Below are positions 9,571 to 19,009 of a stretch of DNA of 64,000 nucleotides, piece after piece; position 1 is the first letter of the stretch; the number at the start of each line of letters is the position of its first letter. The DNA comes from Bradyrhizobium sp. (lineage in GTDB: Bacteria > Pseudomonadota > Alphaproteobacteria > Rhizobiales > Xanthobacteraceae): NCBI RefSeq assembly GCF_016213215.1, contig NZ_JACRAW010000077.1, positions 112,884 to 176,883 of the forward strand, written 5' to 3'. Made by a program: the position numbers and the translations under genes. Under the pieces are notes generated by a model that had not been told where the DNA came from, did no database searches, and worked only from the letters and a program-made list of their open reading frames with translations.

Positions 9571-10644
9571 ATGATCGACCGCAAGAACGGCCTTACTTAC
9601 GCGGATTCGGGCGTCGATATCGATGCGGGCAACCGCCTCGTCGACCTCATCAAGCCGATGGTGCGGGCCACCGCACGTGCCGGGGCCGATGCCGAGATCG
9701 GCGGATTCGGGGGCCTGTTCGACCTGAAGGCGGCCGGCTTTACGGATCCGGTCCTGGTGGCTGCTACGGACGGCGTCGGCACCAAGGTCAAGATCGCGAT
9801 CGAGACCAACTTGCACGGCTCGATTGGCATCGATCTCGTCGCGATGTCGGTCAATGACCTCGTGGTTCAGGGCGCCGAGCCGCTTTTCTTCCTGGACTAC
9901 TTTGCCTGTGGAAAGCTCGAGCCCGAGGCGGCTGCCGCCATCGTGGCCGGAATCGCCGAGGGCTGCCGCGAATCCGGCTGTGCGCTGATCGGAGGCGAGA
10001 CCGCCGAGATGCCGGGCCTCTACAAGGACGGAGACTATGACCTCGCCGGTTTTGCGGTCGGGGCCGCCGAGCGTGGCACGCTGTTGCCGCGCGGTGATAT
10101 CGTCGCGGGCGATGCGGTGATCGGCCTGGCCTCGTCCGGCGTTCACTCCAATGGCTTCTCGTTGGTGCGCAAGATTGTCGCGCAGTCCGGCCTCGGCTTT
10201 GACGCGAAGGCACCGTTCTCGCCCGTGATGACGCTGGGCGGCGCGCTGCTGATTCCGACCCGCCTTTACGTGAAATCGTGCCTCCGCGCGATCCGGGAGA
10301 CCGGCGCCGTGAAGGGTCTTGCCCATATCACCGGCGGTGGGTTCACCGACAATATTCCACGTGTCCTGCCCAAGCATCTCGGCGTCGGCATTGATCTGGC
10401 GCGCGTGCCGGTCCTGCCCGTGTTTAAATGGCTCGCTGCCCAGGGCGGCATCGCCGAACTCGAATTGTTGCGCACCTTCAACTGCGGCATCGGCATGGTG
10501 GGTATCGTCCGGGCGGATGCCGTCGACGAGGTCGCCGCGGTTCTCGCGGACGCGGGCGAGACAGTGGCGGTGCTGGGTGAAGTCATTCCGGCCGCGGGCG
10601 AACATCGCGTGGTTTATAACGGCCACCTTGATCTGGCATTGTGA
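9571..10644 (+). CDS. purM: Phosphoribosylformylglycinamidine cyclo-ligase
   Basis: A 357-aa AIR synthetase, step five of purine synthesis (FGAM plus ATP to AIR). Visible family segments are [41 protein letters not shown] and [13 protein letters not shown]. The glycine-rich and acidic ATP-binding elements of the PurM/PurL superfamily are intact. purN follows after 4 bases, a standard operon that supplies two purine steps. Confidence 0.97.
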   Translation: MIDRKNGLTYADSGVDIDAGNRLVDLIKPMVRATARAGADAEIGGFGGLFDLKAAGFTDPVLVAATDGVGTKVKIAIETNLHGSIGIDLVAMSVNDLVVQGAEPLFFLDYFACGKLEPEAAAAIVAGIAEGCRESGCALIGGETAEMPGLYKDGDYDLAGFAVGAAERGTLLPRGDIVAGDAVIGLASSGVHSNGFSLVRKIVAQSGLGFDAKAPFSPVMTLGGALLIPTRLYVKSCLRAIRETGAVKGLAHITGGGFTDNIPRVLPKHLGVGIDLARVPVLPVFKWLAAQGGIAELELLRTFNCGIGMVGIVRADAVDEVAAVLADAGETVAVLGEVIPAAGEHRVVYNGHLDLAL

Positions 10645-10648
10645 GACG

Positions 10649-11302
10649 ATGAAGCGCCGCGTCGCCATCCTGATATCCGGACGTGGGTCCAACATGGCCG
10701 CGCTGATCAGGGCAGCGGCGCAGGCGGACTTCCCGGCCGAGATTACGCTCGTCATTTCCAATCGCCCCGATGCGGCCGGCCTTGGGAAGGCCAGGGCGAG
10801 CGGGGTCGAAACGCTTGTGGTCGAGAGTAAGCCGTTCGGCAAGGATCGCGCCGCCTTCGAGTCCGCGTTGCAGTCGGCCCTCGACCGCCACCGCATCGAG
10901 TTGATCTGTCTCGCCGGCTTCATGCGCCTGTTCACGGCCGAGTTCGTGCGGCGCTGGTACGGAAGGATGCTCAATATCCACCCGTCGCTGCTGCCGTCCT
11001 TTCCGGGTCTTGACCCGCACGGCCAGGCCCTGCGCGCCGGCGTCAAGCTGTCCGGGGCGACGGTACATTTCGTCATTCCCGAGACCGACGCCGGACCGAT
11101 CGTGATGCAGGGCGCGGTCCCGGTCAGCGACCACGACACCTCGGACACGCTGTCGGAGCGCATCCTCGAGGTCGAGCACCGCATCTATCAGGAATCGCTG
11201 CGGCTGCTGGCAATCGGGAAAGTCCGCATCGAAGGCGACGTCTGCAAGACGACCGGCAGCACCGATTCGGGGAATTTCCTGATCTCGCCGGTGGTGGGCT
11301 GA
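10649..11302 (+). CDS. purN: Phosphoribosylglycinamide formyltransferase
   Basis: A 217-aa folate-dependent GAR transformylase, step three of purine synthesis. It starts MKRRVAILISGRGSNMAAL, the phosphate-binding loop, and has the catalytic trio of the family: Asn and His in LNIHPSLLPSF and Asp in PETDAGPI. The open frame runs further upstream inside purM, but the ATG at 10649, four bases after the purM stop, matches the family start. The C-terminal tail (GSTDSGNFLISPVVG) is slightly longer than in E. coli. Confidence 0.97.
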   Translation: MKRRVAILISGRGSNMAALIRAAAQADFPAEITLVISNRPDAAGLGKARASGVETLVVESKPFGKDRAAFESALQSALDRHRIELICLAGFMRLFTAEFVRRWYGRMLNIHPSLLPSFPGLDPHGQALRAGVKLSGATVHFVIPETDAGPIVMQGAVPVSDHDTSDTLSERILEVEHRIYQESLRLLAIGKVRIEGDVCKTTGSTDSGNFLISPVVG

Positions 11303-11343
11303 AGGCCGGGCGATACTTCTCCTGACCAGGGGCTGCCTGCGAA

Positions 11344-11685
11344 CTATTTAATGTAGTCCGCAACTTCGCCACGGCGAATGTATCCATAGATGCGGAAACC
11401 GTCGGCAGTTTCCACGCCTGCGAAGCGTATTAATCTCAAGATTTCCCGAAGAGTATCGCGTTCTTGGGGTGTCCGGACCGATAGTTCGGCCCACTCCATC
11501 CAGTCCCAACCACCCTCTGACCAGTGGTAGTACCACTCGCCGTCCCAGGAACTTAGGTGGCCTGTATCCAAGCTCTTACAGCGAAAGCTGGGCCATTCAG
11601 CGCAATCGAGTTCGAGTATTGCTTTCCGCAATTCGCGCCACTTAGTGTCATTCGCAACCGAGAAATAGTCCGACTTCTGTGCCAT
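11344..11685 (-). CDS. DUF6678-like hypothetical protein
   Basis: A 113-aa soluble protein rich in Trp. The pattern NDTKWRELRKAI ... WDGEWYYHW ... WMEWAEL ... IYGYIRRG resembles what I recall of DUF6678 proteins, whose function is unknown. It lies alone on the minus strand, 42 bases past the purN stop. Base use is a little less GC-rich than purMN, which suggests a later arrival. Confidence 0.65.
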   Translation of the reverse strand: MAQKSDYFSVANDTKWRELRKAILELDCAEWPSFRCKSLDTGHLSSWDGEWYYHWSEGGWDWMEWAELSVRTPQERDTLREILRLIRFAGVETADGFRIYGYIRRGEVADYIK

Positions 11686-11902
11686 CTACTCACCTTGGCG
11701 GCGCTTAAGCTGCAGCACCACGTCACCCGTTGTGCTTGTAGACTCACTGCCTGTGGCTGCAGAACCACAACATCGGGCAATCACCCCCACGAAATTGAGT
11801 CCGGTCATTGACCGTCACGGCCAAGTGGAGGCAAATCGCGCCCAAGCCGGCAAGAAGTGTTGTGTTTTTGTGCGCTGTCGTTCGTTTCGGGATTTTGCAT
11901 TG

Positions 11903-13042
11903 ATGCGCTGCTCATCGCGACCACTGCTGACAGGGCCGGCGGGCCGTGGCTGCTGGTCGGCGGTGATAGTCGCGGTCTTTGTCTGCCTCGGCCTCGTGGC
12001 TGGCGCAGCATCGCCGGCGTGCGCGCAGTTAGTGCCCATGCCGATCCGGACACCAGTCCCGACACCAATCCCGACACCGACGGACGCCAATTCCGACCTG
12101 TCGGCCGGCGGGGCGGCGCTCAACCTCGGCAGCAGCTTTCTGGAGCGATTGGGTGGCCAGGCCGGCAATTTCTACAACCGTTCGCTGCGAACCAATCCCG
12201 GCGGCGGCGGCTCGTCGGAAGAGGCGGAAGGTCCGCGCTATCGCAGCTGGGTCGAGGCCTACGGCATTTCGGTCAGGACCGACGCCCAAGGTGACTTCGT
12301 CGGCGACAGGCGCACGACCTGGGGCGGCGTCGCCGGCCTGGGCGCGCGAATCGCTCCCGGCGTGAACATCGGCTTCTCGATCGATCAGAGCCGCACCGCA
12401 ATCGACGTGCCGCTGGCGCTGCAGTCGGCGACCCTCGATCTGACCCAGTTCGGCTTCAACGCCTCGGTCGACAAGGGGCCCTGGACCTGGGCATTTGCGC
12501 TGGTGCACGGCTTCGGCAACGTCCACACCAGCCGCGATACCGGCCTTGGCCTCGCCCTAGCCAGCTACGGCGCCACGGTCGACGGAGCGCTGACCGAACT
12601 CAGTTATTACTGGACCAAGGATCAGAGCCGGATCGTGCCCAAGGCCGCGCTCGAATATGTGCGGGCCACGACCGGGTCATGGCAAGAGATCGGCGGCTTT
12701 GATCCGATGGCGGGTAGCACGCTGACGCTGGAGCGTTCACGCGTCATGATCGGCGCGGAGGTCGGGCATTACTTCATCTTCGACCGGAAAATTCTCGATC
12801 TGTCAGCCTACGGCAAGTTCGTCGACAATTTCTCGCAGAACCTCGGTTCGGTCGTGGTCAGCCTCGGGCAGCAGAGTATTGCGGTGCAGGGTATCGGCGA
12901 GAGCCGGTACGGTGCCGATGCCGGCGGCTCGGCCTCGCTCAGCCTGACCAACACGGCGCGGCTCTACGTCAATTACGACGCCAAGTTCCGCTCCGCCCTG
13001 CAATCGCACCAGGGGACGGTCGGCTTCGAAATGAAGTGGTAG
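11903..13042 (+). CDS. Autotransporter beta-domain outer-membrane protein
   Basis: A 379-aa secreted protein. A signal peptide (hydrophobic VIVAVFVCLGLVAGAA, then ACAQ) is followed by a Pro-Thr hinge of repeated PTP units (about residues 46-60). The remaining 290 residues are alternating beta-strand sequence typical of the autotransporter barrel, ending on an aromatic-rich strand GTVGFEMKW. There is no sizable passenger domain, so it may work as a bare porin-like barrel. The open frame extends upstream to 11732, but the ATG at 11903 gives the proper signal peptide. Confidence 0.82.
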   Translation: MRCSSRPLLTGPAGRGCWSAVIVAVFVCLGLVAGAASPACAQLVPMPIRTPVPTPIPTPTDANSDLSAGGAALNLGSSFLERLGGQAGNFYNRSLRTNPGGGGSSEEAEGPRYRSWVEAYGISVRTDAQGDFVGDRRTTWGGVAGLGARIAPGVNIGFSIDQSRTAIDVPLALQSATLDLTQFGFNASVDKGPWTWAFALVHGFGNVHTSRDTGLGLALASYGATVDGALTELSYYWTKDQSRIVPKAALEYVRATTGSWQEIGGFDPMAGSTLTLERSRVMIGAEVGHYFIFDRKILDLSAYGKFVDNFSQNLGSVVVSLGQQSIAVQGIGESRYGADAGGSASLSLTNTARLYVNYDAKFRSALQSHQGTVGFEMKW

Positions 13043-13185
13043 GGGTCCAGACCCCCGCCGGAACTCACTTTCGCGTCAAACCAGCGCGTGACGTTGCAAG
13101 TTGAACGTCATAGCAATAGCCAAGGTGAGACTCGCCGCCTACACCCGCTCAGCCGAAAAAAATTGAACGCACCAGGAAACGCGCA

Positions 13186-14568
13186 ATGACCATGCTGCCC
13201 AATTCGCAAGAAGCCCGAGACGTGGCCTACCAGCTGCACGCCTATACCAATGCGCGTGCGCACCAGAAGAACGGCCCGCTCGTGATCGAGCGAGGCGAGG
13301 GACCCTACGTCTATGACGCGGGGGGAAAGCGCTATCTGGAGGCGTTGGCCGGCCTCTGGAGCGTGGCGTTGGGCTTCAACGAGCCGCGGCTTGTCCAGGC
13401 CGCGATGCGCCAGATGCAAGCCCTGCCATTTTATCACGGTTTCGCCTCGAAATCGCACGGGCCGTCGATCGATCTCGCCGAGAAGCTGGTAGGTCTGGCG
13501 CCGGTGAAGATGAGCAAGGTGTTCTTCACCAACTCCGGCTCCGAGGCGAACGACACCGTCTTGAAGCTGATCACCTATCGCTCGAATGCGCTGGGCCAGC
13601 CGCAGCGCAAGAAGGTGATCGGCCGCCTGCGTGGCTACCATGGCGTTACGATCGCATCCGCGAGCCTGACCGGTCTTCCGAACAACCACCGCTCGTTTGA
13701 CCTGCCCTTGCCGAACGTCCTGCACACGGGCTCGCCGCATTTCTACAAGGACGGCAACGCCGGCGAGAGCGAGGAGGCCTTTGCGACCCGGCGCGCCGAG
13801 GAGCTGGAGGCGATGATCCTCAAGGAAGGGCCGGAGACGGTCGCGGCCTTCTTTGGCGAGCCGGTCATGGGCGCCGGTGGCGTCATCGTGCCGCCGCGGA
13901 CCTACTGGGACAAGATCCAGAAAGTTCTGAAGAAGTACGACATTCTGCTGGTGGCCGACGAAGTGATTTGCGGGTTCGGCCGTACCGGCAGGATGTTCGG
14001 CTGCGACACCTATAACATCGAGCCCGACGTGATGGTGATGTCGAAGCAGATCACCTCGAGCTACTTTCCGTTCTCGGCCATCATGATGAATGACCGCATG
14101 TTTGAGCCGATTGCCGACGAGAGCAACAGGATCGGGGTTCTCGGCCACGGCTTCACGGCAGGCGGCCACCCGGTCGGTGCCGCGATCGCGCTCGAAAACC
14201 TCAAGATCATCGAGGAGCGTGGCCTGGTCGAACAGGCCGCCCGCACCGGCGAGTATCTCCAGGGCAAGCTGCGCGAGCTTGCCGATCACCCGCTGGTCGG
14301 AGAAGTCCGCGGCGTCGGCATGATCGCTGCGATCGAGCTGGTGCTCGACAAGCAGCGCAAGGCCGCCGCGAGCACGCCGGGGGCGATAGGCACCATCGCG
14401 TCCCGCCTGTTGCAGGAGAGAGGGATCATCACCCGCAACATGCTGGATGCGGTGGCCTTCTGTCCGCCTCTGATTGTGGGCAAGAGCCACATCGACGAAC
14501 TGGTCGGCGCGGTCGCCGGCATGCTCGACGACCTCAAGCCGGTGGTGGCCGGTCTCACTCCGGCGTAG
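13186..14568 (+). CDS. Class III (omega) aminotransferase
   Basis: A 460-aa PLP enzyme of fold type I. Seen: FFTNSGSEANDTVLKL (phosphate cup), RGYHGVT, the PLP-binding VADEVICGFGRTG and the Schiff-base lysine in VMSKQITSSYFPFSA. The GHGFTAGGHPVG segment binds the cofactor phosphate of the partner subunit. Such enzymes use pyruvate as acceptor with beta-alanine, GABA, putrescine or other omega-amines; the donor is not decided here. AGGAAA before the ATG supports the start. No pathway neighbours help. Confidence 0.93.
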   Translation: MTMLPNSQEARDVAYQLHAYTNARAHQKNGPLVIERGEGPYVYDAGGKRYLEALAGLWSVALGFNEPRLVQAAMRQMQALPFYHGFASKSHGPSIDLAEKLVGLAPVKMSKVFFTNSGSEANDTVLKLITYRSNALGQPQRKKVIGRLRGYHGVTIASASLTGLPNNHRSFDLPLPNVLHTGSPHFYKDGNAGESEEAFATRRAEELEAMILKEGPETVAAFFGEPVMGAGGVIVPPRTYWDKIQKVLKKYDILLVADEVICGFGRTGRMFGCDTYNIEPDVMVMSKQITSSYFPFSAIMMNDRMFEPIADESNRIGVLGHGFTAGGHPVGAAIALENLKIIEERGLVEQAARTGEYLQGKLRELADHPLVGEVRGVGMIAAIELVLDKQRKAAASTPGAIGTIASRLLQERGIITRNMLDAVAFCPPLIVGKSHIDELVGAVAGMLDDLKPVVAGLTPA

Positions 14569-14595
14569 AGGAACGTGCACTGACGCAACGGCGCT

Positions 14596-14619
14596 CCCTC
14601 TCCCGCTTGCGGGGGAGGG
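14596..14619. repeat. Palindromic repeat hairpin (CCCTCTCCC type)
   Basis: An 11-bp stem with one G-T pair (CCCTCTCCCGC/GCGGGGGAGGG) around TT, 30 bases after the aminotransferase stop. This short palindrome type is scattered in Bradyrhizobium intergenic DNA. It may also end transcription. Confidence 0.6.
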
Positions 14620-14772
14620 TGGGGCGCCACAGATGCACGAGGTAAGGGGCCTTCTCAGGCCCGATATCGCTAACGGCATAATGAATTGCATGAAAAAGTG
14701 CGAAGATGTCAGCGAATACCATGTGAGTTTGCTCGGCCCAACTCTCCAACCTCAAAACAAGAAGTAACCTAT

Positions 14773-14940
14773 TTAGCGCCCCTTCTTCTTTGGCTTTTTC
14801 CGAACCCTTGGCTTGTCTTTGAGTGGCTTGGGCGGTGTAGCCAGCCCGGCTCTTAGCGCAGCCTCAAATCGCTCGGCTGCCTCTTTTTTCGAGAATTGGC
14901 CGTCGTCTTTCTTAACCAAGCGCGAAGTCCTTGTTCTCAT
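14773..14940 (-). CDS. Small basic hypothetical protein (55 aa)
   Basis: A minus-strand frame from ATG (14938-14940) to TAA (14773-14775). The protein has an acidic/basic helix (FSKKEAAERFEAALRAGL), a PP-K-P linker and a C-terminal tail almost entirely Lys/Arg/Pro. I recall small Bradyrhizobium proteins with the same design (helix with AALRAAL, TPPKP, basic tail), of unknown function, possibly nucleic-acid-binding. It is divergent from the proposed RNA promoter at 14956-14984. Confidence 0.6.
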   Translation of the reverse strand: MRTRTSRLVKKDDGQFSKKEAAERFEAALRAGLATPPKPLKDKPRVRKKPKKKGR

Positions 14941-14955
14941 GCTCTATTTCGATTC

Positions 14956-14984
14956 TTGCAACCGAATCAGAGACATAGTATATT
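14956..14984 (+). promoter_or_regulatory. Sigma70-type promoter of candidate RNA
   Basis: TTGCAA (14956-14961), a 17-base spacer and TATATT (14979-14984). This is close to the consensus and unusually good for a high-GC genome. Transcription would begin near 14991, and no start codon with a ribosome site follows. Confidence 0.55.
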
Positions 14985-14990
14985 AGATAG

Positions 14991-15212
14991 GCGAATGACG
15001 CCGCGGGGGCCAATTCCCGCAGCGCCGCTCAACCTAAAACGCTATTGTTGCATGTACCACCTCCCGGTCTCGGGTCTACGGACCTCACTGGGGTCGTGTT
15101 GCACCAAGGTTGGCTTGACCTTGGGTCTTGGATGCCGAAGGGGTTGGTCGTGAAACTCACCCTTCGACGGCGATTGTTTTGAACGGCGGCTACCTCGGTA
15201 GTCGCCGTTTGC
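14991..15212 (+). ncRNA. Candidate structured small RNA
   Basis: A roughly 220-base stretch without a convincing gene. It contains a chain of stems: GCGGG/CCCGC (15003-15007/15016-15020), CCCG/CGGG (15063-15074) or the alternative GGTC-TACG-GACC (15073-15084), CCAAGGT/ACCTTGG (15104-15110/15118-15124), CGAAGGG/CCCTTCG (15136-15142/15160-15166) and a 13-bp final stem (15182-15194/15197-15209). A strong promoter lies just upstream. The last hairpin overlaps the 3' end of the convergent gene. It does not match tmRNA, 6S or RNase P as I know them. Confidence 0.45.
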
Positions 15213-15214
15213 AT

Positions 15215-15619
15215 TTAGACCACGAACCATTTGCCATGGCGGGCGACGATAAGCTTGCGCTCCTTCAGGCGGTGGATGTTGGTTCGAATAGAATTCTCTG
15301 GCGCTGAATGGCCCGCATCCTGTAGCGCCTGAATAATCTCAGCCGGAGTTAGTCCCGGCTTGGCTTCCAGCGCCCGCACGATGAAATAGGGTGTTGTACC
15401 CATAATCAGCTTTGTCTTGGTCGTGCTCGACCCCGTGCCGTTAATCAGTTTTAGCTGCACGGCAGGTCCTATAACGTCCTGTACTTCGCCGGGCGTCATC
15501 TCGCCAACCGCTTTCGCTACGGCAGCCATGGCATCACGCCAGCCGTCAGCATACGCTGACCGCCTGATCTTCTCGGCAAGGTCCGTGAACGCGGCCATTG
15601 GGTCTGTGTTGTCACTCAT
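15215..15619 (-). CDS. Hypothetical protein with C-terminal winged-helix-like region
   Basis: A 134-aa soluble protein. The C-terminal 55 residues (LTPAEIIQALQDAGHSAPEN, then a helix and HGKWFVV) look like a winged helix-turn-helix, so it may bind DNA. The N-terminal half is helical. The start at 15619 (MSDNTDP) is preferred to the ATG at 15658. Upstream lies an inverted repeat AGATA-N3-TATCT (15661-15673), a possible autoregulatory operator. The family is not recognised. Base composition is lower in GC than the flanking core genes, which fits an accessory pocket. Confidence 0.65.
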   Translation of the reverse strand: MSDNTDPMAAFTDLAEKIRRSAYADGWRDAMAAVAKAVGEMTPGEVQDVIGPAVQLKLINGTGSSTTKTKLIMGTTPYFIVRALEAKPGLTPAEIIQALQDAGHSAPENSIRTNIHRLKERKLIVARHGKWFVV

Positions 15620-15756
15620 AACGTGAACGTATAACAGTTCCCGCGCAGAGTGCAACACCTAGATACGTTATCTGTGGATACGGCCTATCTAGCCTGCTGT
15701 GGTGTCAAGTAGATAATCGCCAAGCAAGTACGCGGCGGGACCGGTTTAGCGAACCC

Positions 15757-16905
15757 TCACTCCCGTTCGACCACGATCACCTTGCCTTTGTCGACGGCGA
15801 GCGCCAGCTGACCACGCTTCAGCCTGAGCGCGGCTTCGCCGAACAGTTCGCGCCGCCAGCCGCGCAGCGCGGCCACGTCGGCATCATCGTCAGCGGCGAT
15901 CTGCTCGAGATCGTCGACCGTGGCGATGACCTTGCTCGCCACGGCGTGACGCTCCGAGGTCATCCGCAACAGGACCTTGAGCAGCTCGACGATCGCGCCG
16001 CCATTGGCGTTGTTGCGGGGCTTTTCGAGCTTCGGCAGGGTCGAAGGATCGCGCGCCAGCCCGCGCTGGACGGCGGCGACGATGTCGACGCCCCATTTCG
16101 ATCTCTCGAAGCCCCTGGGCAGCGATCGCAAATTGGCAAGGCGCTCGATCGTGGTCGGCGCGTGGGTGGCGATGTCGCCGACCGCTTCGTCCTTCAGGAC
16201 GCGGCTGCGCGGCACGTCGCGGCTTTGCGCCTCCTGCTCGCGCCAGGCCGCAATTTCCATCAGGACGGCGAGCTCCTTGGGCTTGCGGACGCGCGTCTTC
16301 AGCCGCTCCCAGGCGCGCTCGGGGTGGAAGTCGTAGGTCTTCGGCGAGGTCAGGATCTCCATCTCGACGCTGACCCAGTCGCTGCGGCGGCGCTTCATCA
16401 GGTCGGCATCGAGCGCCGCGAACACGTCGCGCAGATGGGTCACGTCGGAGACGGCGTAGTGCATCTGCTCCTTGCTCAGCGGCCGGCGCGACCAGTCAGT
16501 AAAGCGGTGAGTCTTGTCGGGCCGATGGCCGGTGACGCGCTCGACCAGCTGGTCGTAGGCGATGCTGTCGCCGTAACCCAGTACCATCGCCGCGACTTGG
16601 GTATCGAATACCGGGTGAGGAATGATGTTCGCCTGGTGCCAGACGATCTCGATGTCCTGGCGGGCGGCGTGGAAGACCTTGAGCACCTTCTCGTTGCCCA
16701 TCAGCTCGAAGAAGGGTTTCAGATCAATGTTTTGGGCAAGCGCGTCGACGACGACCGCTTCCTCCGCGCTGGCCATCTGCACGACGCAGAGCAGGGGGTA
16801 GTAGGTGGTTTCGCGCAGGAACTCGGTATCGACAGTGATGACCGGGTGGCGCGCCAGCCTCGCGCAGGCTGCCGCAAGTTCCGAGCTAGTAGCAATCAAA
16901 TCCAT
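15757..16905 (-). CDS. rnd: Ribonuclease D
   Basis: A 382-aa DEDDy 3'-5' exoribonuclease involved in tRNA 3'-end maturation. ExoI is [13 protein letters not shown], ExoII is [11 protein letters not shown] and ExoIII is YAVSDVTHL, so all metal-binding acids and the Tyr are present. A first HRDC domain follows at about residues 205-290 and a degenerate second helical part to the end. The length is typical. Confidence 0.95.
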   Translation of the reverse strand: MDLIATSSELAAACARLARHPVITVDTEFLRETTYYPLLCVVQMASAEEAVVVDALAQNIDLKPFFELMGNEKVLKVFHAARQDIEIVWHQANIIPHPVFDTQVAAMVLGYGDSIAYDQLVERVTGHRPDKTHRFTDWSRRPLSKEQMHYAVSDVTHLRDVFAALDADLMKRRRSDWVSVEMEILTSPKTYDFHPERAWERLKTRVRKPKELAVLMEIAAWREQEAQSRDVPRSRVLKDEAVGDIATHAPTTIERLANLRSLPRGFERSKWGVDIVAAVQRGLARDPSTLPKLEKPRNNANGGAIVELLKVLLRMTSERHAVASKVIATVDDLEQIAADDDADVAALRGWRRELFGEAALRLKRGQLALAVDKGKVIVVERE

Positions 16906-17033
16906 GAACGACCTATGGCACGTGCCTCAGCCGTTCCGCCGAAAGTGCAGGCATGTCAAGGGGCTCGTAAAGAATTCGAGCCTTGCATTTGAGCGGGACA
17001 GGCGGCGCACGGCGCAAACGGCCCATGCGCGGC

Positions 17034-17058
17034 CCCGGATGAGCGAAGCAAATCCGGG
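17034..17058. repeat. Palindromic repeat (CCCGGAT/ATCCGGG)
   Basis: A 7-bp stem around GAGCGAAGCAA, followed on the plus strand by ACTTTTCC. Repeats of the form CCGGATGAGCGAAGC...ATCCGGG are scattered in Bradyrhizobium genomes. It lies between the rnd start and the 36-aa gene. Confidence 0.55.
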
Positions 17059-17086
17059 ACTTTTCCTGCCCCCGTTCCCGGATATC

Positions 17087-17197
17087 CTACTCGTAGCGGA
17101 TGTGCCGCGACGGCTTGCGTGCCGTGGGCACCGCCAGCACGATCACGCACATCGCGATCATCGCCAATCCCATAAACTCGAATACCAACGCGTCCAC
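17087..17197 (-). CDS. Small single-pass membrane protein (36 aa)
   Basis: Begins with GTG at 17195-17197, with GGGAGGA 7 bases upstream, and ends TAG at 17087-17089. The peptide has one hydrophobic helix (FMGLAMIAMCVIVLAV) and a basic C-terminal tail (ARKPSRHIRYE). A good ribosome site and a clean transmembrane design support it as real. Function unknown. Confidence 0.55.
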   Translation of the reverse strand: MDALVFEFMGLAMIAMCVIVLAVPTARKPSRHIRYE

Positions 17198-17311
17198 GAC
17201 ACCATCCTCCCGATGAGATCGCTAGACTTGTCGGTGGCTAATTGAGGGTTTGTTAAACGTCGTGGTTACCGCGTACCGGTCCGCGACGATGGTGGACGAG
17301 AAGTTAACACC

Positions 17312-18790
17312 TCACGTCCCGCAGAAGGTCTGGCACACGCGCTCGTGCGGCTGGGGCGGGTCCTGGTAGGCGGCGAATTCCGGTTGGTCCTCATAGGGTT
17401 TGGACAGGACCTTCAGAAGCTCCTCGAACGGGGTGTAGTCGTCGCGGTTCATCGCCGCCTGGATCACGGCTTCGACGCGATGGTTGCGCGGGATGAAGGC
17501 GGGGTTGACGCTGCGCATCAGGGCCTGCCGCTCGGCCGGGGTTTGCGGCTCTTCGTCGAGGCGCTTGCGCCAGCGCGCCGCCCATTCGTCGAACGCGGCG
17601 GGCTCGGCGAACAAGGCGCGCACGCGCTCGTCGGCGGCCTCATTGCCAGCGGCATCGCTGAGCCCGCGGAAGGTGAGGGTGAAGTCGGCCGCGTTTTTGG
17701 CCATGGCATCGAGCAGGTCCTGGATCAGCGCCTCATCGCCGTCGCGCGCGGTGAACAGCCCGATCTTGCGGCGCAAGCCGGCCTGATAAGCCGCGCTGAA
17801 CTGCTCGGGAAATGCGCCAAGAATTTCCTGCGCCTGCTCGACGGCCTTGTCCTGCTCCTCGCCGAAGAGCGGCAGCAGGCATTCGGCGAGCCGCGTCAGA
17901 TTCCATAAGGCAATGCGGGGCTGGTTGGCGTAGGCGTAGCGGCCCATCTCGTCGATCGAGGAGAAGACCTGCGCGGGATTGTATTCGTCCATGAAGGCGC
18001 AGGGGCCGTAGTCGATGGTCTCGCCCGAGATCGAGGTGTTGTCGGTGTTCATCACGCCATGAATGAAACCGACCAGGAGCCAGCGCGCGACGAGATCGGC
18101 CTGGCGGCCGACCACCGCGGCCAGGAGTGCATGATAGGGCCGCTCGGCCTGCGCCAGTTCCGGATAGTGCCTGTTGATGACATGATCGGCGAGGGCGCGC
18201 ACCGCGTCGTTGTCGCGGCGCACGGCAAAGTACTGGAAGGTTCCGACCCGGACATGGCTGGCGGCAACCCGCGTCAGCACCGCGCCGGGCAGCGCTGTCT
18301 CGCGCATGACGGGCTCGCCCGTGACGACCGCTGCGAGCGAGCGCGTGGTCGGGATGCCGAGCGCATGCATCGCCTCGCTGACAATATATTCCCTGAGCAC
18401 CGGTCCCAGCGCGGCGCGGCCATCGCCACGCCGGGAGAACGGGGTGGGGCCGGAGCCCTTGAGCTGGATATCGCGGCGGACGCCGTCCCTGTCGATGACC
18501 TCGCCGAGCAGGATGGCGCGGCCGTCGCCGAGTTGCGGAACAAAATGGCCGAACTGGTGCCCGGCATAGGCCATCGCGATGGGCTCGGCGCCTTCCGGAA
18601 CCGTCTTGCCGGCAAGGATCTCGGCGCCTTCCGGCGTCTCCAGCATGTCCGGGTCGAGCCCGAGCTGGACCGCGAGCGGCCGGTTGAGCTTGATCAGCCG
18701 GGGGGCGGCGACCGGAGTCGGCGCCACACGCGCGAAGAAATTCGCCGGCAGGCCCGCATAGGAGTTCTGGAACGCGAAATGGACAGTCAT
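17312..18790 (-). CDS. selO: Protein adenylyltransferase SelO (YdiU family)
   Basis: A 492-aa pseudokinase-fold enzyme that transfers AMP from ATP to Ser, Thr or Tyr of proteins and helps redox stress responses. Seen: [39 protein letters not shown], and [20 protein letters not shown] for metal and ATP. The C-terminus ends CQTFCGT, so the redox Cys pair of the family is kept (Sec in eukaryotes). The frame is open far upstream; [11 protein letters not shown] at 18790 matches family starts, though GGAGG then lies only one base away. An alternative start is 18817. Confidence 0.93.
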   Translation of the reverse strand: MTVHFAFQNSYAGLPANFFARVAPTPVAAPRLIKLNRPLAVQLGLDPDMLETPEGAEILAGKTVPEGAEPIAMAYAGHQFGHFVPQLGDGRAILLGEVIDRDGVRRDIQLKGSGPTPFSRRGDGRAALGPVLREYIVSEAMHALGIPTTRSLAAVVTGEPVMRETALPGAVLTRVAASHVRVGTFQYFAVRRDNDAVRALADHVINRHYPELAQAERPYHALLAAVVGRQADLVARWLLVGFIHGVMNTDNTSISGETIDYGPCAFMDEYNPAQVFSSIDEMGRYAYANQPRIALWNLTRLAECLLPLFGEEQDKAVEQAQEILGAFPEQFSAAYQAGLRRKIGLFTARDGDEALIQDLLDAMAKNAADFTLTFRGLSDAAGNEAADERVRALFAEPAAFDEWAARWRKRLDEEPQTPAERQALMRSVNPAFIPRNHRVEAVIQAAMNRDDYTPFEELLKVLSKPYEDQPEFAAYQDPPQPHERVCQTFCGT

Positions 18791-19009
18791 ACCTCCAAGA
18801 TAGGCGCGGCCCGGCATTAGGCAATCGCCTTCGGCAGGCGCCCGATCAGGCGTGATGTTGTTTTTTCGGGGTTTTCTGACGCCCGGCAGGGCGCCCATCC
18901 GCTCGCATTCGGTTGCCGCGCTGACCCGCCTCGGGTAAACCCTCAGCCGCTTCGAGCCTAGCCCTCTGCCTCGAATCGATCCTCCGCCACCTTGCTTTCC
19001 GGGAATTCC

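Noticed and set aside
14896..15230. Short frames over the candidate RNA (85 aa plus, 61-62 aa minus)
   Set aside because: No ribosome site, odd composition, and stems explain the sequence better.
17240..17262. A CtrA-like TTGA-N7-TTAAA near the selO end
   Set aside because: Two mismatches to TTAA-N7-TTAAC and no gene start next to it.
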